This document shows, in pieces, positions 20,486 to 31,440 of a stretch of DNA of 64,000 bases; position 1 is the stretch's first letter, and every line of letters starts with the position of its first letter. The notes under the pieces are model-generated. The model was given only the letters and a program-made list of their open reading frames with translations, was not told the origin of the DNA and made no database searches. Made by a program: the position numbers and the translations under genes. The stretch comes from Paramyrothecium sp. XJ0827 (taxonomy: Eukaryota > Ascomycota > Sordariomycetes > Hypocreales > Stachybotryaceae), in NCBI GenBank assembly GCA_020881915.1, contig JAJFPB010000010.1, positions 1,178,001 to 1,242,000 of the forward strand. Reading direction: 5' to 3'.

Positions 20486-21178
20486 TGTGAAGGTCGAGCC
20501 AGAATATAATTCTCAAGTAATTGTGATCAATGCTGGAGAACAAGTTGGGAATAAGCCGTGGTGCCCCTGCATTATTTATCATCCGCCCTACTGTCACCGC
20601 ATCATGTAAGTTTGATCGGTCAAAATCCGGGCACAAACGATTTGGCTGAACAATGTTTTACCACTCGATCAACCGCTGCTTAGCGCCATGGTCTGGGTCC
20701 CGCCACTCGTTGCTGCTATTGGAGCGACTATAAGCATTCCCCGTGGGGTTGGAAGTCGAGCGCGGACAGACCACTCTGCCGGGACATTTGCCTGGAGAAC
20801 AAGGGACAGGACAAGGGGCAGAACGCGGGGACGGATGTCGTCAAGTTTGGATGCATGATCATGGGTCCGCGGCCTGACCGGTTCGCTAGTCGTGAATATG
20901 TACTTTAGACCAACTTGGGACTGGCCGAACGAACTAGTTGTGAGGCTTGATTGGTCTATGGGGTTGTTCTTCCGATATATTTGCGCATCCGAGGTTTCTG
21001 CGCCCCTATTGCGCTATTCTGGCCGAGGTTTTGGGCGCCAGCAATCCGAGATTTTTCCTTGTATCTCCTCATTTCGTCGCATCAGCTTCGGATGTTCGTG
21101 GGCCATCATTCATTCTCTTCATCCATCCTCTGATCTACGGATTCTCTTCGGTATTGGGCCGGCTCAGCTCAAGGACTG
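20486..21178. promoter_or_regulatory. Divergent promoter between sugar transporter and Zn2Cys6 regulator
   Basis: A 693-bp spacer from which the transporter is read leftward and the regulator rightward. It contains a GTGGGG element at 20743-20748 that fits the CreA (carbon catabolite repressor) consensus SYGGRG, and several CGG/CCG triplets. Shared control of the two genes is inferred from the layout. Confidence 0.45.
20870..20880. promoter_or_regulatory. CGG-N5-CCG inverted repeat, possible Zn2Cys6 operator
   Basis: The sequence CGGCCTGACCG at 20870-20880 is an inverted CGG pair with a 5-bp spacer, the form many Gal4-type regulators bind as dimers. It sits in the divergent promoter of the transporter and regulator. 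Binding by the neighbouring regulator is a hypothesis. Confidence 0.3.
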
Positions 21179-22998
21179 ATGGATCACCACGCTACCGACA
21201 GCCAGCACATTGGCTCCGAATCGCAGGCCGACTCATCCCTGGTCAGGCGCCGCCCAAACCGGAATCAGAACGCTTGCGATGGATGCCGAGCCCGGAAAGT
21301 CAAGGTACCCTCCAATACTTAGCGATCTAGTGTATGTTGGCCGGATTGGCATGAGCTCATCAACTCCAAAATACTAGTGCATTTACCCGGATGGGGACTC
21401 CTGTTGTCGAGGGTGTTCATTCCTCTCAATAAGATGTACCCATGAACGGCCCAGGCGAAGGCGAGGCCCGCCGAACAGATACGTCGCAATATCGTGAGAC
21501 ACACCTCATGAACCAAACGTGATAACGTGGCTAAGAAAATTGTCCTGTAGACAGGCCACCCCTGTGCCTCCAGAAAACATCACAAGTCCCGTAGCCACAG
21601 GCTCAAATGAGACATCAACGCCGCTCCCTGTGGGATTATCTCCAGACATTGTGCCTGCAACATACTCCACAAGCCCAGTTTGCACCATCACTACTCCGAC
21701 GAAGGTGCCAACAGGTTTCCGGTTATCGTTGTTTGCTCCAATGAGCACGATCTTGTGCATTGTCGATGATTGGTTCGACAAAATCCACGCCGTTGCGCCC
21801 ATCCTATTCCGGCGCCGCTGCTTGCGGCGCCTCCACAGAGGCGACTCCGACCACGATGCGACGTTCTGTGCCTTGGTGGTCAGCATATGTGCAGCAACTA
21901 TTGCAACGCTGCCTAGGGGAAACTATGACACCCTGACGGTGAACAAATGCGTCGAGTTTATTGAGGAGCATCATTTGCTGCAGCGTAGCATTTTGCGGCC
22001 AGCATACTCGGCGGATTGGTGCATAGCTATGTACAATGTCGGTGTATCAATCAACACCTATGCCGAGGGTGGTATGAGTGACATACGCTGTTACTATGCT
22101 CTGAGCGGAGCGGCTGCGGGAGCGAGGTTCCTACTCTTCGACGCCCAGGCGCAGACCGGGAGCCGGGTGGATCAACAGCTCTTAAGGCGCTTGTTCTGGC
22201 TTTTGTTTGCTGCATCCGAGTACGTGACCTTCGATATAGTGGCCAGTTCGCGTACTTACATGGGAACACTAATCGTCGTACAGGAGTGCAGATTTGTTTG
22301 GACGTCTTGCCATTGTTCTCGTCTCTCACCAAGAGGTCTTGGCCGCCCTCAGGCCACTCCCACTTACAGACGATCAACTAGACTCAAGAGCTGGGACTAA
22401 TTCGGGTGTAGAGGTCGAGCAGCCAGCTTGGCACGGGGACAAGATATCATATGTGCCAGGCCTCAACAGTCTGAGCAGTCTTTTCTTGATCTGGCATGAT
22501 ATCCAGGCTCTAGGTGGCGGGCGACAGCAATCCGAGGAACTCATCAATCTGTACCTCGACAAAGTACAGCAAATCATTGACAGCTTGCCGCCGGAGCTGA
22601 GGTGGCGTGGCGGGCTCTCTCGCCCAGCAAATATCACGTACGGCCACGATGTACAGATTGCCAACATTTTCGTTACCAGCCTCCACATCCGCTCCAATAT
22701 CCTACAAAAGTTCGGCCCTACGGCAACGTCTGCGGCTGAGCACCAGCGCATTGTGGATGATCTCCTCGAGATACTCTACCGCCTGCCGCCGGCTGTGTTT
22801 GACGCCAACGGCAGCAGCTTGGTGCCAAAGATCCGAGATATAGGCGCTGCGTACCTAGAGCAGGTGGTGGCCACGGACGAAGTGGATGCAACGGTAGGGA
22901 ATGCCAGGGAGAAGCTACAGAGAGTGTTGCGGAAGCTTGAGGATCTGGATTGCTGGGCCGGTCTGAAGGCCATCCACAGCCCGGGAACGTTGCTCTGA
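21179..22998 (+). CDS. Zn2Cys6 transcription factor, 541 aa (4 exons)
   Basis: Exons 21179-21304, 21378-21493, 21551-22219 and 22284-22998 join in phase. The DNA-binding domain is split by intron 1: CDGCRARKVK is in exon 1 and the next cysteine (CIYPDGDSCCRGC...) opens exon 2. The spliced cysteine spacing is C-x2-C-x6-C-x8-C-x2-C-x6-C, a textbook Gal4-type binuclear zinc cluster, followed by a basic RPRRRRGPPNR patch. The rest (about residues 150-500) is the helical middle homology region of fungal activators (for example SADWCIAMYNVGVSINTYAEGG and LNSLSSLFLIWHDIQALGGG). Nuclear. It is divergent from the sugar transporter and directly upstream of the GH35-type gene, so it probably regulates both; the inducer is unknown. 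The first exon is easily missed because no long open frame covers it. Confidence 0.9.
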
Positions 22999-23359
22999 GC
23001 CGCGAATCAAGTTCAGATGAGGAGCGAGCCATTTCTCCGCGACAACTCTGATTGCATGGAAATATCTCGGATCAATCATCCCCACTTGGGCGCATTGCGC
23101 TCATACGACTGAGCAAGATGCGAAGTAAATCCGATTAGCACCGGCCTGTTACCCCAGATCTCCACCCACACTAGAACTCGTCGTTGAGGATCGGCACATG
23201 CGGGGACGGGCTGGAACTTGCAATGGACTCGCCGGGCTCCGGTGGGAGAAGCACCGTTTTGATGTGGAAGACATATTTCTACCCCGGGTCAGCGCCTTGG
23301 AGATGTTGCAAATGCATTCGAGAGCACAATTCAACCTTCATTCTCAGTCTCAAACCACA
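22999..23359. other. Promoter region of the GH35-type gene
   Basis: A 361-bp spacer. The enzyme's frame stays open back to an ATG at 23198, so part of this could be coding, but that extension has no similarity to a signal peptide or domain. Confidence 0.4.
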
Positions 23360-25057
23360 ATGACTGCATTCGAAGAACCCCCAGCTATCCGTCAGCATGG
23401 CTCTCCGCCGCATCTGCAACGCTTTCCCAATGGCAACGTGCAGCTCATTGTCAAGAACCGCCCTTTCTTGATGCTCCCCGGCGAGCTTCACAACTCATCT
23501 TTGAGCTCTGCCAAGTACATGGCCGAGGTATGGCCTGCCATGAAGGCCCAATCCATCAACACCCTCCTGGGCGCGGTGACGTGGGAGACGATTGAACCGC
23601 GCGAGGGCGAGTTTGTCTTTGATGAGCTCGACCGCGTCCTCGCCGGCGCTCGTGAGCACGACATGCATCTCGTCTTGTTGTGGTTCGGCACGTACAAGAA
23701 CAGCATATCCACTTACACGCCTGGCTGGGTCAGGCGTGACACGAAGCGCTTTCCCCGGGTGCAGGTCCTGGAGGCCGGTGGCGTGAAGCGGACAATCGAG
23801 ATGATCTCCCCGTTGTGCCAAGAGGCTTGCGCTGCCGACTCCCGCGCGTTCGCTGCACTCATGAGACACCTTGCCGAGGTGGACTCGCAGCACAACACCG
23901 TGCTCATGATTCAGGTCCAGAATGAGACAGGCTTGCTGGGCGATTCCCGTGACCGCTCCAAGCGTGCCAATGCGGCGTTCGCCAAGCCCGTCCCTGATGA
24001 CCTGCTCCAGCATTTGCGATCAACCAAGCTGCATTCCGAGTTCCTCAAGAGGGTGCCTCAACTTCCGAGCTCCGGCGAGCATTCATGGGAGGCCATCTTT
24101 GGCTCGCGAGTAGCTGCTGAGGAGGCTTTCATGGCCTACCACATATCATCGTACGTTGGAAGAGTGGCCGCCGCCGGCAAAAAGGAGTACACTATTCCAC
24201 TCTACACAAACACGTGGCTCAACTTTGACGACCCTTCACAACTGGATCTCCGAGGAGTCCCGATCGTGGTGGGTGGAGGTGCAGAGCCTGGAGTATACCC
24301 CTCGGGCGGGCCTTGCCCGCACGTACTTGACATCTGGCGGTATAATACGCCTGCCCTGGATTTTCTGGCGCCTGACCTGTACTTTCACGAATATGAGTCG
24401 GTTTGCCGGAACTATTCCCAGCAAGGCAACCCTCTGTTCATCCCTGAGCAGCGACGCGACGAGAATGGCGCGCGACGGGTGTGGCTGTCGTATGCCACTT
24501 ACGGAGCCCTCGGCGCCGCTCCGTTTGGCATAGATACCGGCGCCGAGGTTGTGGGACGAGAGTACAAGCTGCTTGCTCAAACAAAGGAGCACCTTCTCAG
24601 AGCGGCTCCTGAAGACCGCATGGGTTTCTACTTTGACGAGGAAATCGATGGAAAGTCCCAAGAACAGTGGACCAAAGTGTTTGGAGACATTGAGGTCATC
24701 GTCGAGCGCGCCTTTGTCTTTGGGAAGCCCGGTTCCGGAGGCGGCATGTTGATCCACCTTGGCAACGCCAAGTTCCTCTTGGTCGGCAGGGGCTTTCACG
24801 TGCGCTTCAAGAGCGTCCGCAAGGAGGCCACGTTTGCGGGCATCCTACACGCCGAGGAGAAGGAGGTGGACGAGCAGGGCAACCTGACGACGCTGCGCAT
24901 CATCAACGGCGACGAGACGAGGCACGGCGAGTTCCTCATCATGCCGAATGACGACCCTGACTACGGAGGCTTCCCCATAGCCGTGACGATCCCGGCGAGG
25001 ACGTGCATTGCCGAGGTGGAAGCTTATTGGGTTGCTGAGGATGAGGAAGACCGGTAG
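23360..25057 (+). CDS. GH35-type beta-galactosidase-like enzyme, cytosolic, 565 aa
   Basis: A single exon. The chosen start (CAAACCACAATGAC, good context) lies about 10 residues before the first conserved block; an in-frame ATG at 23198 would add 54 residues without features. The TIM barrel begins KNRPFLMLPGELHNSS, a GH35/GH42 hallmark, followed by NTLLGAVTWETIEPREGEF. The acid/base Glu is seen at about 189 in VLMIQVQNETGLLG and the nucleophile probably at about 363 in NPLFIPEQRRDENG. A beta-rich domain (about 430-560) follows, as in fungal GH35 proteins carrying the extra C-terminal DUF5597-like region. There is no signal peptide, so it should hydrolyse an imported beta-galactoside inside the cell. 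The neighbouring transporter and regulator fit that job. Alternatives are other exo-beta-glycosidase activities of clan GH-A. Confidence 0.9.
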   Translation: MTAFEEPPAIRQHGSPPHLQRFPNGNVQLIVKNRPFLMLPGELHNSSLSSAKYMAEVWPAMKAQSINTLLGAVTWETIEPREGEFVFDELDRVLAGAREHDMHLVLLWFGTYKNSISTYTPGWVRRDTKRFPRVQVLEAGGVKRTIEMISPLCQEACAADSRAFAALMRHLAEVDSQHNTVLMIQVQNETGLLGDSRDRSKRANAAFAKPVPDDLLQHLRSTKLHSEFLKRVPQLPSSGEHSWEAIFGSRVAAEEAFMAYHISSYVGRVAAAGKKEYTIPLYTNTWLNFDDPSQLDLRGVPIVVGGGAEPGVYPSGGPCPHVLDIWRYNTPALDFLAPDLYFHEYESVCRNYSQQGNPLFIPEQRRDENGARRVWLSYATYGALGAAPFGIDTGAEVVGREYKLLAQTKEHLLRAAPEDRMGFYFDEEIDGKSQEQWTKVFGDIEVIVERAFVFGKPGSGGGMLIHLGNAKFLLVGRGFHVRFKSVRKEATFAGILHAEEKEVDEQGNLTTLRIINGDETRHGEFLIMPNDDPDYGGFPIAVTIPARTCIAEVEAYWVAEDEEDR

Positions 25058-25462
25058 TAATTGTACGACGAGTTTATTTTTAGAGGCTTAATGAATAGAC
25101 ACGCGCAAAAATACATGAGCTCATCACCACTTGGCATGATCGGTCCTCTGCCACCTCTCAGACTAGGTAGACTCGGAGCATTGGGGCCCTGTCGGTGGGA
25201 GTGCGGCCAACAGCACCTGGGCATGACATGCTGGCATCGGTTCAATTCTTGCTCAGAGGTAGTTTTACACCTGTACTGACCACAAGTAGGCATGAGGTGC
25301 CATTGGTAGTAAGTTAGCAGCAAGGGATGTGGGAATGGGTCCGAACAAGATTTAGGATGAAAACATCATGGCTTGTTCGACTGGAATGCTGTGACCTGCA
25401 ATGCATTCCCTCTATGAGCATCAACAACTACACAATCTTCCATCCAAGAAGCAAAGCCTCTA
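25058..25462. other. Intergenic, nothing recognised
   Basis: 3' flank of the GH35-type gene running into the tRNA-Gly gene. No other feature seen. Confidence 0.5.
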
Positions 25463-25544
25463 GCGTAATTGGTTTAGTGGTAAAATTCTCCGTTGCCATC
25501 CGAGCAGCGTCGGGGAGCCCTGGGTTCGATTCCCAGATTACGCA
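25463..25544 (+). tRNA. tRNA-Gly (GCC) with a short intron
   Basis: The acceptor arms GCGTAAT and ATTACGC pair fully, the D-arm region has GGTTTAGTGGTAAAA, and the T-arm CTGGG-TTCGATT-CCCAG is perfect. The anticodon loop reads TTGCCA with anticodon GCC. About 11 nt (TCCGAGCAGCG) are inserted right after the position 3' of the anticodon, the canonical site of nuclear tRNA introns; removing them restores the CTCCG/CGGGG anticodon stem. Runs of T follow within 40 bases as a Pol III stop. Confidence 0.95.
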
Positions 25545-26405
25545 TTGGAACTTATCTTTTGCCGTTCGGTGCACCTTTTTAGCTTTCTTTTTGTCTTTAT
25601 GACCGTGTCCGAGCGATAATCATCGAGACTGGCTCTGCTCAGCAGTGGAAGACCCCTTGTAGACCGATATGTGATTATTACAACACAATGGGAGTAGATT
25701 GAATCGCGGAGGTGGAGGTGAGGGCCCAGCTTTAAACATCAAGTCTTATCCCAACGCGGGAACCTGTGTGACAGACAGAGTCAAATAATGCAAGTAGAGA
25801 TTAGTGGCTTTGCAATTCCAACAATTGGATTTTCTCTTGTCACAAAATATGAGCCGTACCCCAGTTCGCTTTGCGTAATTTGTCCATGGTTGAGGTATAA
25901 GTCACAGGCTCAAGACTTCGACCCTCAGTCTCAACATAGTAGAGCATTGGCGAAATGGAGAGAAAGAAGGGCCTCACTTCCTACCCATGGACGGTGATAA
26001 TTTATCAGCCATGAACCATGAGACAGAGCCAAGTTCGACTGGATTGCTATCTACTGAGAGCGGCATGAAGATGTTTGTGATGTCCAGGGTAGCCAGTTGA
26101 TCTGCCGCTGCGGGGTGGTGGGGTTCGCTTGCTGTGGCTTGGGCGGTGTTGGCGGCACATGGATTATTTTTACAGTGGTCTTTTTACCCCGCCAACTCCA
26201 AAATGCTGTCGAGCTGCTCGAGCTGAACAGAACGTCAGTTGCGGGATGAGGTCATTGCGCCACACTTGACTTTCAAGTTCCTGGTCCGTCTCAACCCATC
26301 ATCATCCACGTCCTCCTCCTTGTCCTCCCACAAAGGCGCGCGCCAGCCCTCGTCTCACCAACCCAAGGCCACGCACGACAAGGCCGACTCCTTCTGGCTG
26401 TGACC
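25545..26405. other. Intergenic, promoter side of the PalA gene
   Basis: Contains T-rich runs just after the tRNA and a GC-rich leader just before 26406. No coding signal. Confidence 0.5.
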
Positions 26406-29248
26406 ATGTCGACCATGTGAGTACACTATTCTGTTCTGCTCTCTTCTTCCCAGAACACGGACCGCGCGCTGACCCGGCTTCGTCTCGCCTTGCCTAGCAC
26501 AAATAACATACTCTCGCTGCCCTTTCGTAAATCCACGCACATCTCCCTCGCCTCCACGATCCGCCAGTACATAAACACCAAATATGACCAGCACCCAGAC
26601 ATGTTCCGTCATGACCTCGAGGTCATTGACGCCCTGCGACGCGACGCCGTCAACACCCGCGACCCTCACCCTACCGGCATAAAGAAGCTCCAGGCCTACG
26701 CTGCCCAGTTGGTCTGGATAGGCGGCAAGTTCCCCATCGACGTGAGTCTCTCTCCATCTTCGGCTCCTCGACTCCGCTGACTCCTCCCCCGTCTGCAGCT
26801 TGGCGCCGAATTCACGTGGTACCCTGCCCTCGGTTACAACACGGAGCGCCCCGTCGTCCGCAACAACCTCAAGTACGAGCTCATGAATGTCCTCTTCAAC
26901 CTCGCCGCGCTCTACACCCAGCTCGCCGTCAATGCTACCCGAGGCAACACGGAGGGCCTCAAGTCCGCCGCCGCCAACTTCTCCCTCGCTGCCGGCGTCC
27001 TCACCCACATCAAGGACACCGTCCTGCCCGAGCTCCGCATGTCCGACCCACCCGAGGACATGGACAACCATACCCTTGAGTCCCTGACCCAACTGATGCT
27101 GGCGCAAAGTCAGGAGTGCTTCTGGCAGAAGGCCGTCATGGACGGCTACAAGGACGCGTCCATCGCCAAGCTCGCCGCCCGGGTATCCGATCTGTACAAC
27201 TCGGCTGGCGAGGCGGCCGTACAAAGCGAAGCCATCAGCAGCGCCTGGATCCACCACATGACGGCTAGGCACCACCACTTCGCTGCTGCTGCTCAGTATC
27301 GTGCTGCGTGCGACTGCTTGGAGAAACGAAAGTATGGAGAAGAGGTTGCCCGGCTGATGGACGCTGTCGCCTGCGTCACCGAAGGTCTCAAGGAGGCACG
27401 AGGGGGCCACCTCAGCAAAACTGTTGTGGACGACCTGAACGGCCTAAAGAAGAAAGTGGAGGAAGACTTGAAGCGTGCAGAGAAGGACAATGACATGATA
27501 TTCCTGAGTGGGTCTCTCCTCAAATCCCGCTTCCTTTACTGCTGACTGATGAAATGTAGACCCGGTGCCTCCCAAGGCGGAGCTAAAGATCCTCGACAGA
27601 GCGAACATGGCGGTCGTTAGAATCCCCCCTCAAGTCGCCAACCCCTACGAGTACTTTGGCGACCAGGCTGAATTTGGCCCGGCCTTGTTTTCGCGACTGG
27701 TGCCATTCTCTGTTCACGTGGCTATCTCCATTTATGAAGAACGACGGGACAGATTAGTCAACCAGAATATCATCCAAGAGCTGGAGGGCTTGAATGACAA
27801 AGTCCATGCCATGCTTTCGTCACTTGGTCTTCCGGGGTCTCTGCAAGCCTTAGAGAAGCCTCTCGGTCTGCCTCCGAGTCTTGTGCAGCACGCTGAGGAG
27901 ATTCGACAAGTTGATGCAATCGGACGGTTGGAAAGAAGCTTCGCCGACATTGAAAAGTTGAGATCAACCGATCTGGCGATATTCGAAGAGGGCAAGACAG
28001 CGCTAGCTGCAGAGGAAGAGGAGGACAACAGACTGCGTTCCAAACACGGCACCGCTCGATGGAACCGACCTGACGGCCGAAGTGACCCTCAAGGTGCTAA
28101 GCTATGGGAGCACGTAGGTACCATTGAAAGCTACTTCCAGACAAGCATCAACAGCGACGAAATGGTTAGGCAGAAGTATGTGGCGATTCACGACCTCCTG
28201 ATAGTCTTGTCGGGGTCTGACCGAGGCTTGATGGAGTTCGTGCCGTCGAGCAGAAGCCGGGAGACTGCCGAGGAACTCAAGCCAGCCATAGGCAAGCTTC
28301 GTAGTGCCTACAACGACGTTCTCAGACTCGAAAGCAGGAGGCGGAAAAAGGTCGAAAGTCTACGGGACAGTGCGCGACGAGACGATATCAAGCCTGACAT
28401 CCTCAAGGAGGCGGCGCGATTAGAGCGCACATACCCAAACACGGCTATTGTGCCAGCGCACTTCGAGGAGTTCTTTGAGAAGCGCCTCGACAAGCTGTAC
28501 GAGCCGGAGCTCGAAGCCTTGGACAAGGAAGCAGAGGACCAAGAAAAGCTGATGGCGCAGGTGGAGCGGGCGAATCGCGAATTCGAGGCCCAAAAACGGC
28601 AAATGGGCGACCGGGGGTACCGCGAGCGCGAACAAGCGCTGCAGAAGCTGGACAATGCCTACTTTAAGTACAAGGAGATTGTCAACAACCTTGATGTTGG
28701 CAGAAAGTTCTACAACGACTTGAACAAGATCGTCGGCCAGGGATTCAGGGATGTGGTCAAGGGTTGGGTGGCCCAGCGGCGGATGGAAGCGCGAGCTCTG
28801 GAAGAGTATGTTTGGGCTTTTCGTTTCTATTGACAAGTGATTTTTGCTAACGTGTGTTCTAATTCCTAGGGAGCTTAGCATGCCACCTCTCTCGAACCTC
28901 AACCTGTCCGGCCAACAACCACAGGGCTACAACCCAAGCCCCCAGCCAGCTCATCAACCCCACCAGCCTCACCAACCTCACCAGGCACACCAGGCACACC
29001 AACCTCCTCAAGCTATGCACGTACCTGCCGAAGCGTCGATACAGTCGTGGGCCGGCGGAGAGACGATGCAGCAGCCGCAACCTGTCCCGCCTCCGGCCAA
29101 TCCCATGGGCGGCATGTGGAACCCAGGGATGGGTATCCGATTCGGTGGTGGAGGAAGCGGTGGTCCGGCGTCTGGATCGGGGTCTGCGAACGCCAATGGC
29201 GCTGCTGGGAACACTTGGAACCCGAACTCGGGCATCAAATTTGGTTAA
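26406..29248 (+). CDS. palA: pH-response regulator PalA/Rim20, BRO1-domain protein, 862 aa (5 exons)
   Basis: Exons 26406-26416, 26498-26741, 26799-27507, 27560-28805 and 28870-29248 join in phase; the first codes for only MST plus two bases. Residues about 4-390 are a BRO1 domain (NNILSLPFRKSTHISL, LGAEFTWYPALGYNTERP, NLKYELMNVLFNLAALYTQL), which binds the ESCRT-III subunit Snf7/Vps32. About 400-740 is the coiled, V-shaped middle domain that binds YPxL motifs. The tail is rich in Pro, Gln and His and ends with two WNPxxGIxFG motifs, which is characteristic of PalA rather than of Bro1. In the Pal/Rim pathway PalA bridges endosomal ESCRT-III and the PacC factor so that PacC is cleaved at alkaline pH. 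Length matches fungal PalA proteins (about 850). Core, single-copy type gene. Confidence 0.95.
28953..29012 (+). repeat. HQP/HQA-coding repeat in the PalA tail
   Basis: Repeats of CACCAGCCT/CACCAGGCA code for HQP and HQA triplets in the disordered tail. This is a short, in-frame, slippage-prone tract. Confidence 0.6.
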
Positions 29249-29833
29249 GGAGCGATTACTGTTTTGCGCATAGCGTATGGCGCACTATGTAGAATAAACC
29301 ACTGGACATGTAATGGATGGGTATTGGCACGTTTTCCATGATGTCTGGCCGTTGGAGCCCTACGTTCAGGCCTGTCATAGACGGAAGTAGTCCCGTGACA
29401 TCTTTGGGCAGAGCAGAGCCGAGTGCCGGAAGTCACGGCACGGATATTACTGTCGCTCGGAATTAAGCAAGATCTCACTGTGGGCAGGATTGGCAGCCTC
29501 CCGCTACCTGTTGCGATCGGCGGCCGGCGATTGCGGGAGCAGCGGAGTGAGAACTTCCTAAAGTGGAAATTAAGTTATAGCCATCTTCACAATGTCTGAA
29601 GCACGCGTTAATGGCTTATACACGATGACGGACGTATAAAGAGAACATGTCCATTCGGCAAGGTCATGGTTTTCAGGCGTCTTTCCACAAGCAATCATTC
29701 ATACACTATTCTAGGAATTTAACAGTCACTGCGCGACGCAGAACTCATTGTTCAAAGGCTCATCAGACAGATACAACTTGCTCCCACTTTCGGGCAACAA
29801 ACCTTACGCAGCCGCAGTCAACAGACTTCTAGA
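29249..29833. other. Intergenic, nothing recognised
   Basis: Between the PalA and oxidoreductase genes. No coding signal. Confidence 0.5.
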
Positions 29834-30997
29834 ATGAAGGAAGCGATTGTCGGACCCGATGCCAGCGTCACCATCGTCGACTCTCCTAGTCCGAGGCCCG
29901 GCCCCCACCAGGTCCTCGTCAAAGTCGTCGTCGCAGGTACCAACCCGAAGGACTGGAAGTACCCGGCCTTCTTGAACAAAGCTCACAACTCGGGCGACGA
30001 TGTCGCAGGCATCGTCGACGCGGTAGGAAGCGAGGTGTGCGAGTTCCGGAGGGGCGACCGCGTGGCCGGCATGCACTGCTTTCCACTACCACATGGAGGC
30101 TTTGCCGAGTATGCGGTCCTAGAGGACTACTTGACTTTTCACTTGCCCCAGACTATCGCTTTTGAAGAGGTAAGCGAGTACGCCGTATCGTCAATAGAGT
30201 AATCCATGCTGACGCGGAAAATACAGGCAGCGACTATTCCTCTGGCGCTACTGACTGCAGCTTTTGGGCTGTTCTACGTTCTCGGTCTGCCGACGCCGTG
30301 GCAGCGAAACCCCGAAAAGAACACACCTTTGGTCATCTACGGCGCGTCGACCGCGGTCGGCGCATTCGCCATCAAGTTGGCGCTGACCGCAGAGATCCAC
30401 CCCATCATTGCGATAGGCAGCTCCCGCAGCGCATTCGTGACTGAACTGCTGGACGCAGAGCAGGGCGACGAGCTCATGGATTACACCAAGTATGCCGCGC
30501 CCGGCGCCCTAGTTGCCGCGATTCAAGAAGCAGCTCGTGGCGCTGGCGTGCCGGATGGTCGTGTACGACATGCATTCGACGCTGTTGGCGAGCCCGGCAC
30601 ATACGATGCCATCCTCTCCGCAGCCATGGCCGTGCCGCCGAACAGCGCGATGGATGGAAACGAAATCAAACCACGGATTGCCGTCGTCATTCCCCGTGGC
30701 GATTTTACCACAGCAGACCCGTCGGTCGAGGTCCTCCCCACGTACTGTGGCTTGGCACATGAAGGGAGCAGGGACGCGATGCGGTTCTCAGCAGCGCTCT
30801 TCCGCATGGTGACGTCTGGCCTCGTTCATGGTTGGCTCAGAGGTCATCCTTTTGAGGTGGCGCCAGGGGGGCTAGATGGACTGGAGAGGACACTGGCGAC
30901 AATGAAGGAGGGGAAGGTCAGAGGGAAGAAATTAGTGCTGCGGCTTGACGAGACGAAGGGTATGAGGAATGAATCTCATGTCAGCTATGGCGAGTAG
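29834..30997 (+). CDS. MDR-family oxidoreductase (enoyl/quinone reductase-like), 368 aa (2 exons)
   Basis: Exons 29834-30169 and 30227-30997 join in phase across a 57-nt intron (GTAAGC...ATACAG). The N-terminal GroES-like domain has TNPKDWKYP where zinc alcohol dehydrogenases have a ligand cysteine, plus GDDVAGIVDAVGSEV and RRGDRVAG. The Rossmann domain shows VIYGASTAVGAFAIKLAL, the AxxxVG NADPH-binding turn. The missing zinc ligands place it with zinc-independent quinone or trans-enoyl reductases of the ToxD/LovC-like type, which reduce C=C bonds using NADPH. It is cytosolic. No polyketide synthase or other biosynthetic gene lies nearby, so a role in a metabolite cluster is not supported; stand-alone detoxification or housekeeping is as likely. 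Confidence 0.9.
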
Positions 30998-31368
30998 GAT
31001 ATTAAAATAAAACGCAGGGATTGAATGAGCACAGCAGTTGAGTTTATTGGACTCAGGGCATCTCCGTTCTAGTGACAGAAGATCTTGAGCATAACTGAGC
31101 AATGGCTGCAAGCCGTTCTCAGTCATCGAGAACATGGAGAACATTTGAGTAATGATCCGGAAAGTCGAGCCGCCACGAGTCTAACTGCGCGCAGCGCCTC
31201 AATTAGGCGCGAAGTGCGTGGGAACAGAGCCGCCTTCGAATTGTTGTACCTCCACTCATGGCTACAGGCATGCAGGGGTAGATTACGGGGATGTGTAGTA
31301 TATAGTATTGCTTAGTTGCACAATTTGCACAACCGCCTAAACGCTACGGGCTCATGCACTGAGCCTCA
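30998..31368. other. Intergenic, nothing recognised
   Basis: Short spacer between the oxidoreductase and tRNA-Asp genes. Confidence 0.5.
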
Positions 31369-31440
31369 TCTTCCGTAGTATAGTGGTCAGTATGCAAGCT
31401 TGTCACGCTTGAGACCCGGGTTCAATTCCCGGCGGGAGAG
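31369..31440 (+). tRNA. tRNA-Asp (GTC)
   Basis: 72 nt without intron. The acceptor arms TCTTCCG and CGGGAGA pair (one G-U), the anticodon stem CAAGC/GCTTG encloses TTGTCAC with anticodon GTC, and the T-arm CCGGG-TTCAATT-CCCGG is perfect. The D-arm contains TAGTATAGTGGTCAGTA. A T run follows at 31469-31475. Confidence 0.95.

Noticed and set aside
23495..24799. Minus-strand frames of 172 and 187 codons
   Set aside because: Both mirror the codon structure of the GH35-type gene; no motifs or start context.
26028..26033. GCCAAG, a PacC-type site, upstream of palA
   Set aside because: A six-base match is expected by chance every 1 to 2 kb and pal genes are generally not PacC-controlled.
26355..27410. 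351-codon open frame on the minus strand
   Set aside because: It lies antisense to PalA exons, is a shadow of GC-rich codons, and runs across the opposite-strand introns without any domain.
29834..30997. Secondary-metabolite cluster around the ToxD/LovC-like reductase
   Set aside because: No polyketide synthase, peptide synthetase, terpene cyclase, P450 or cluster regulator lies near; neighbours are core genes and tRNAs.
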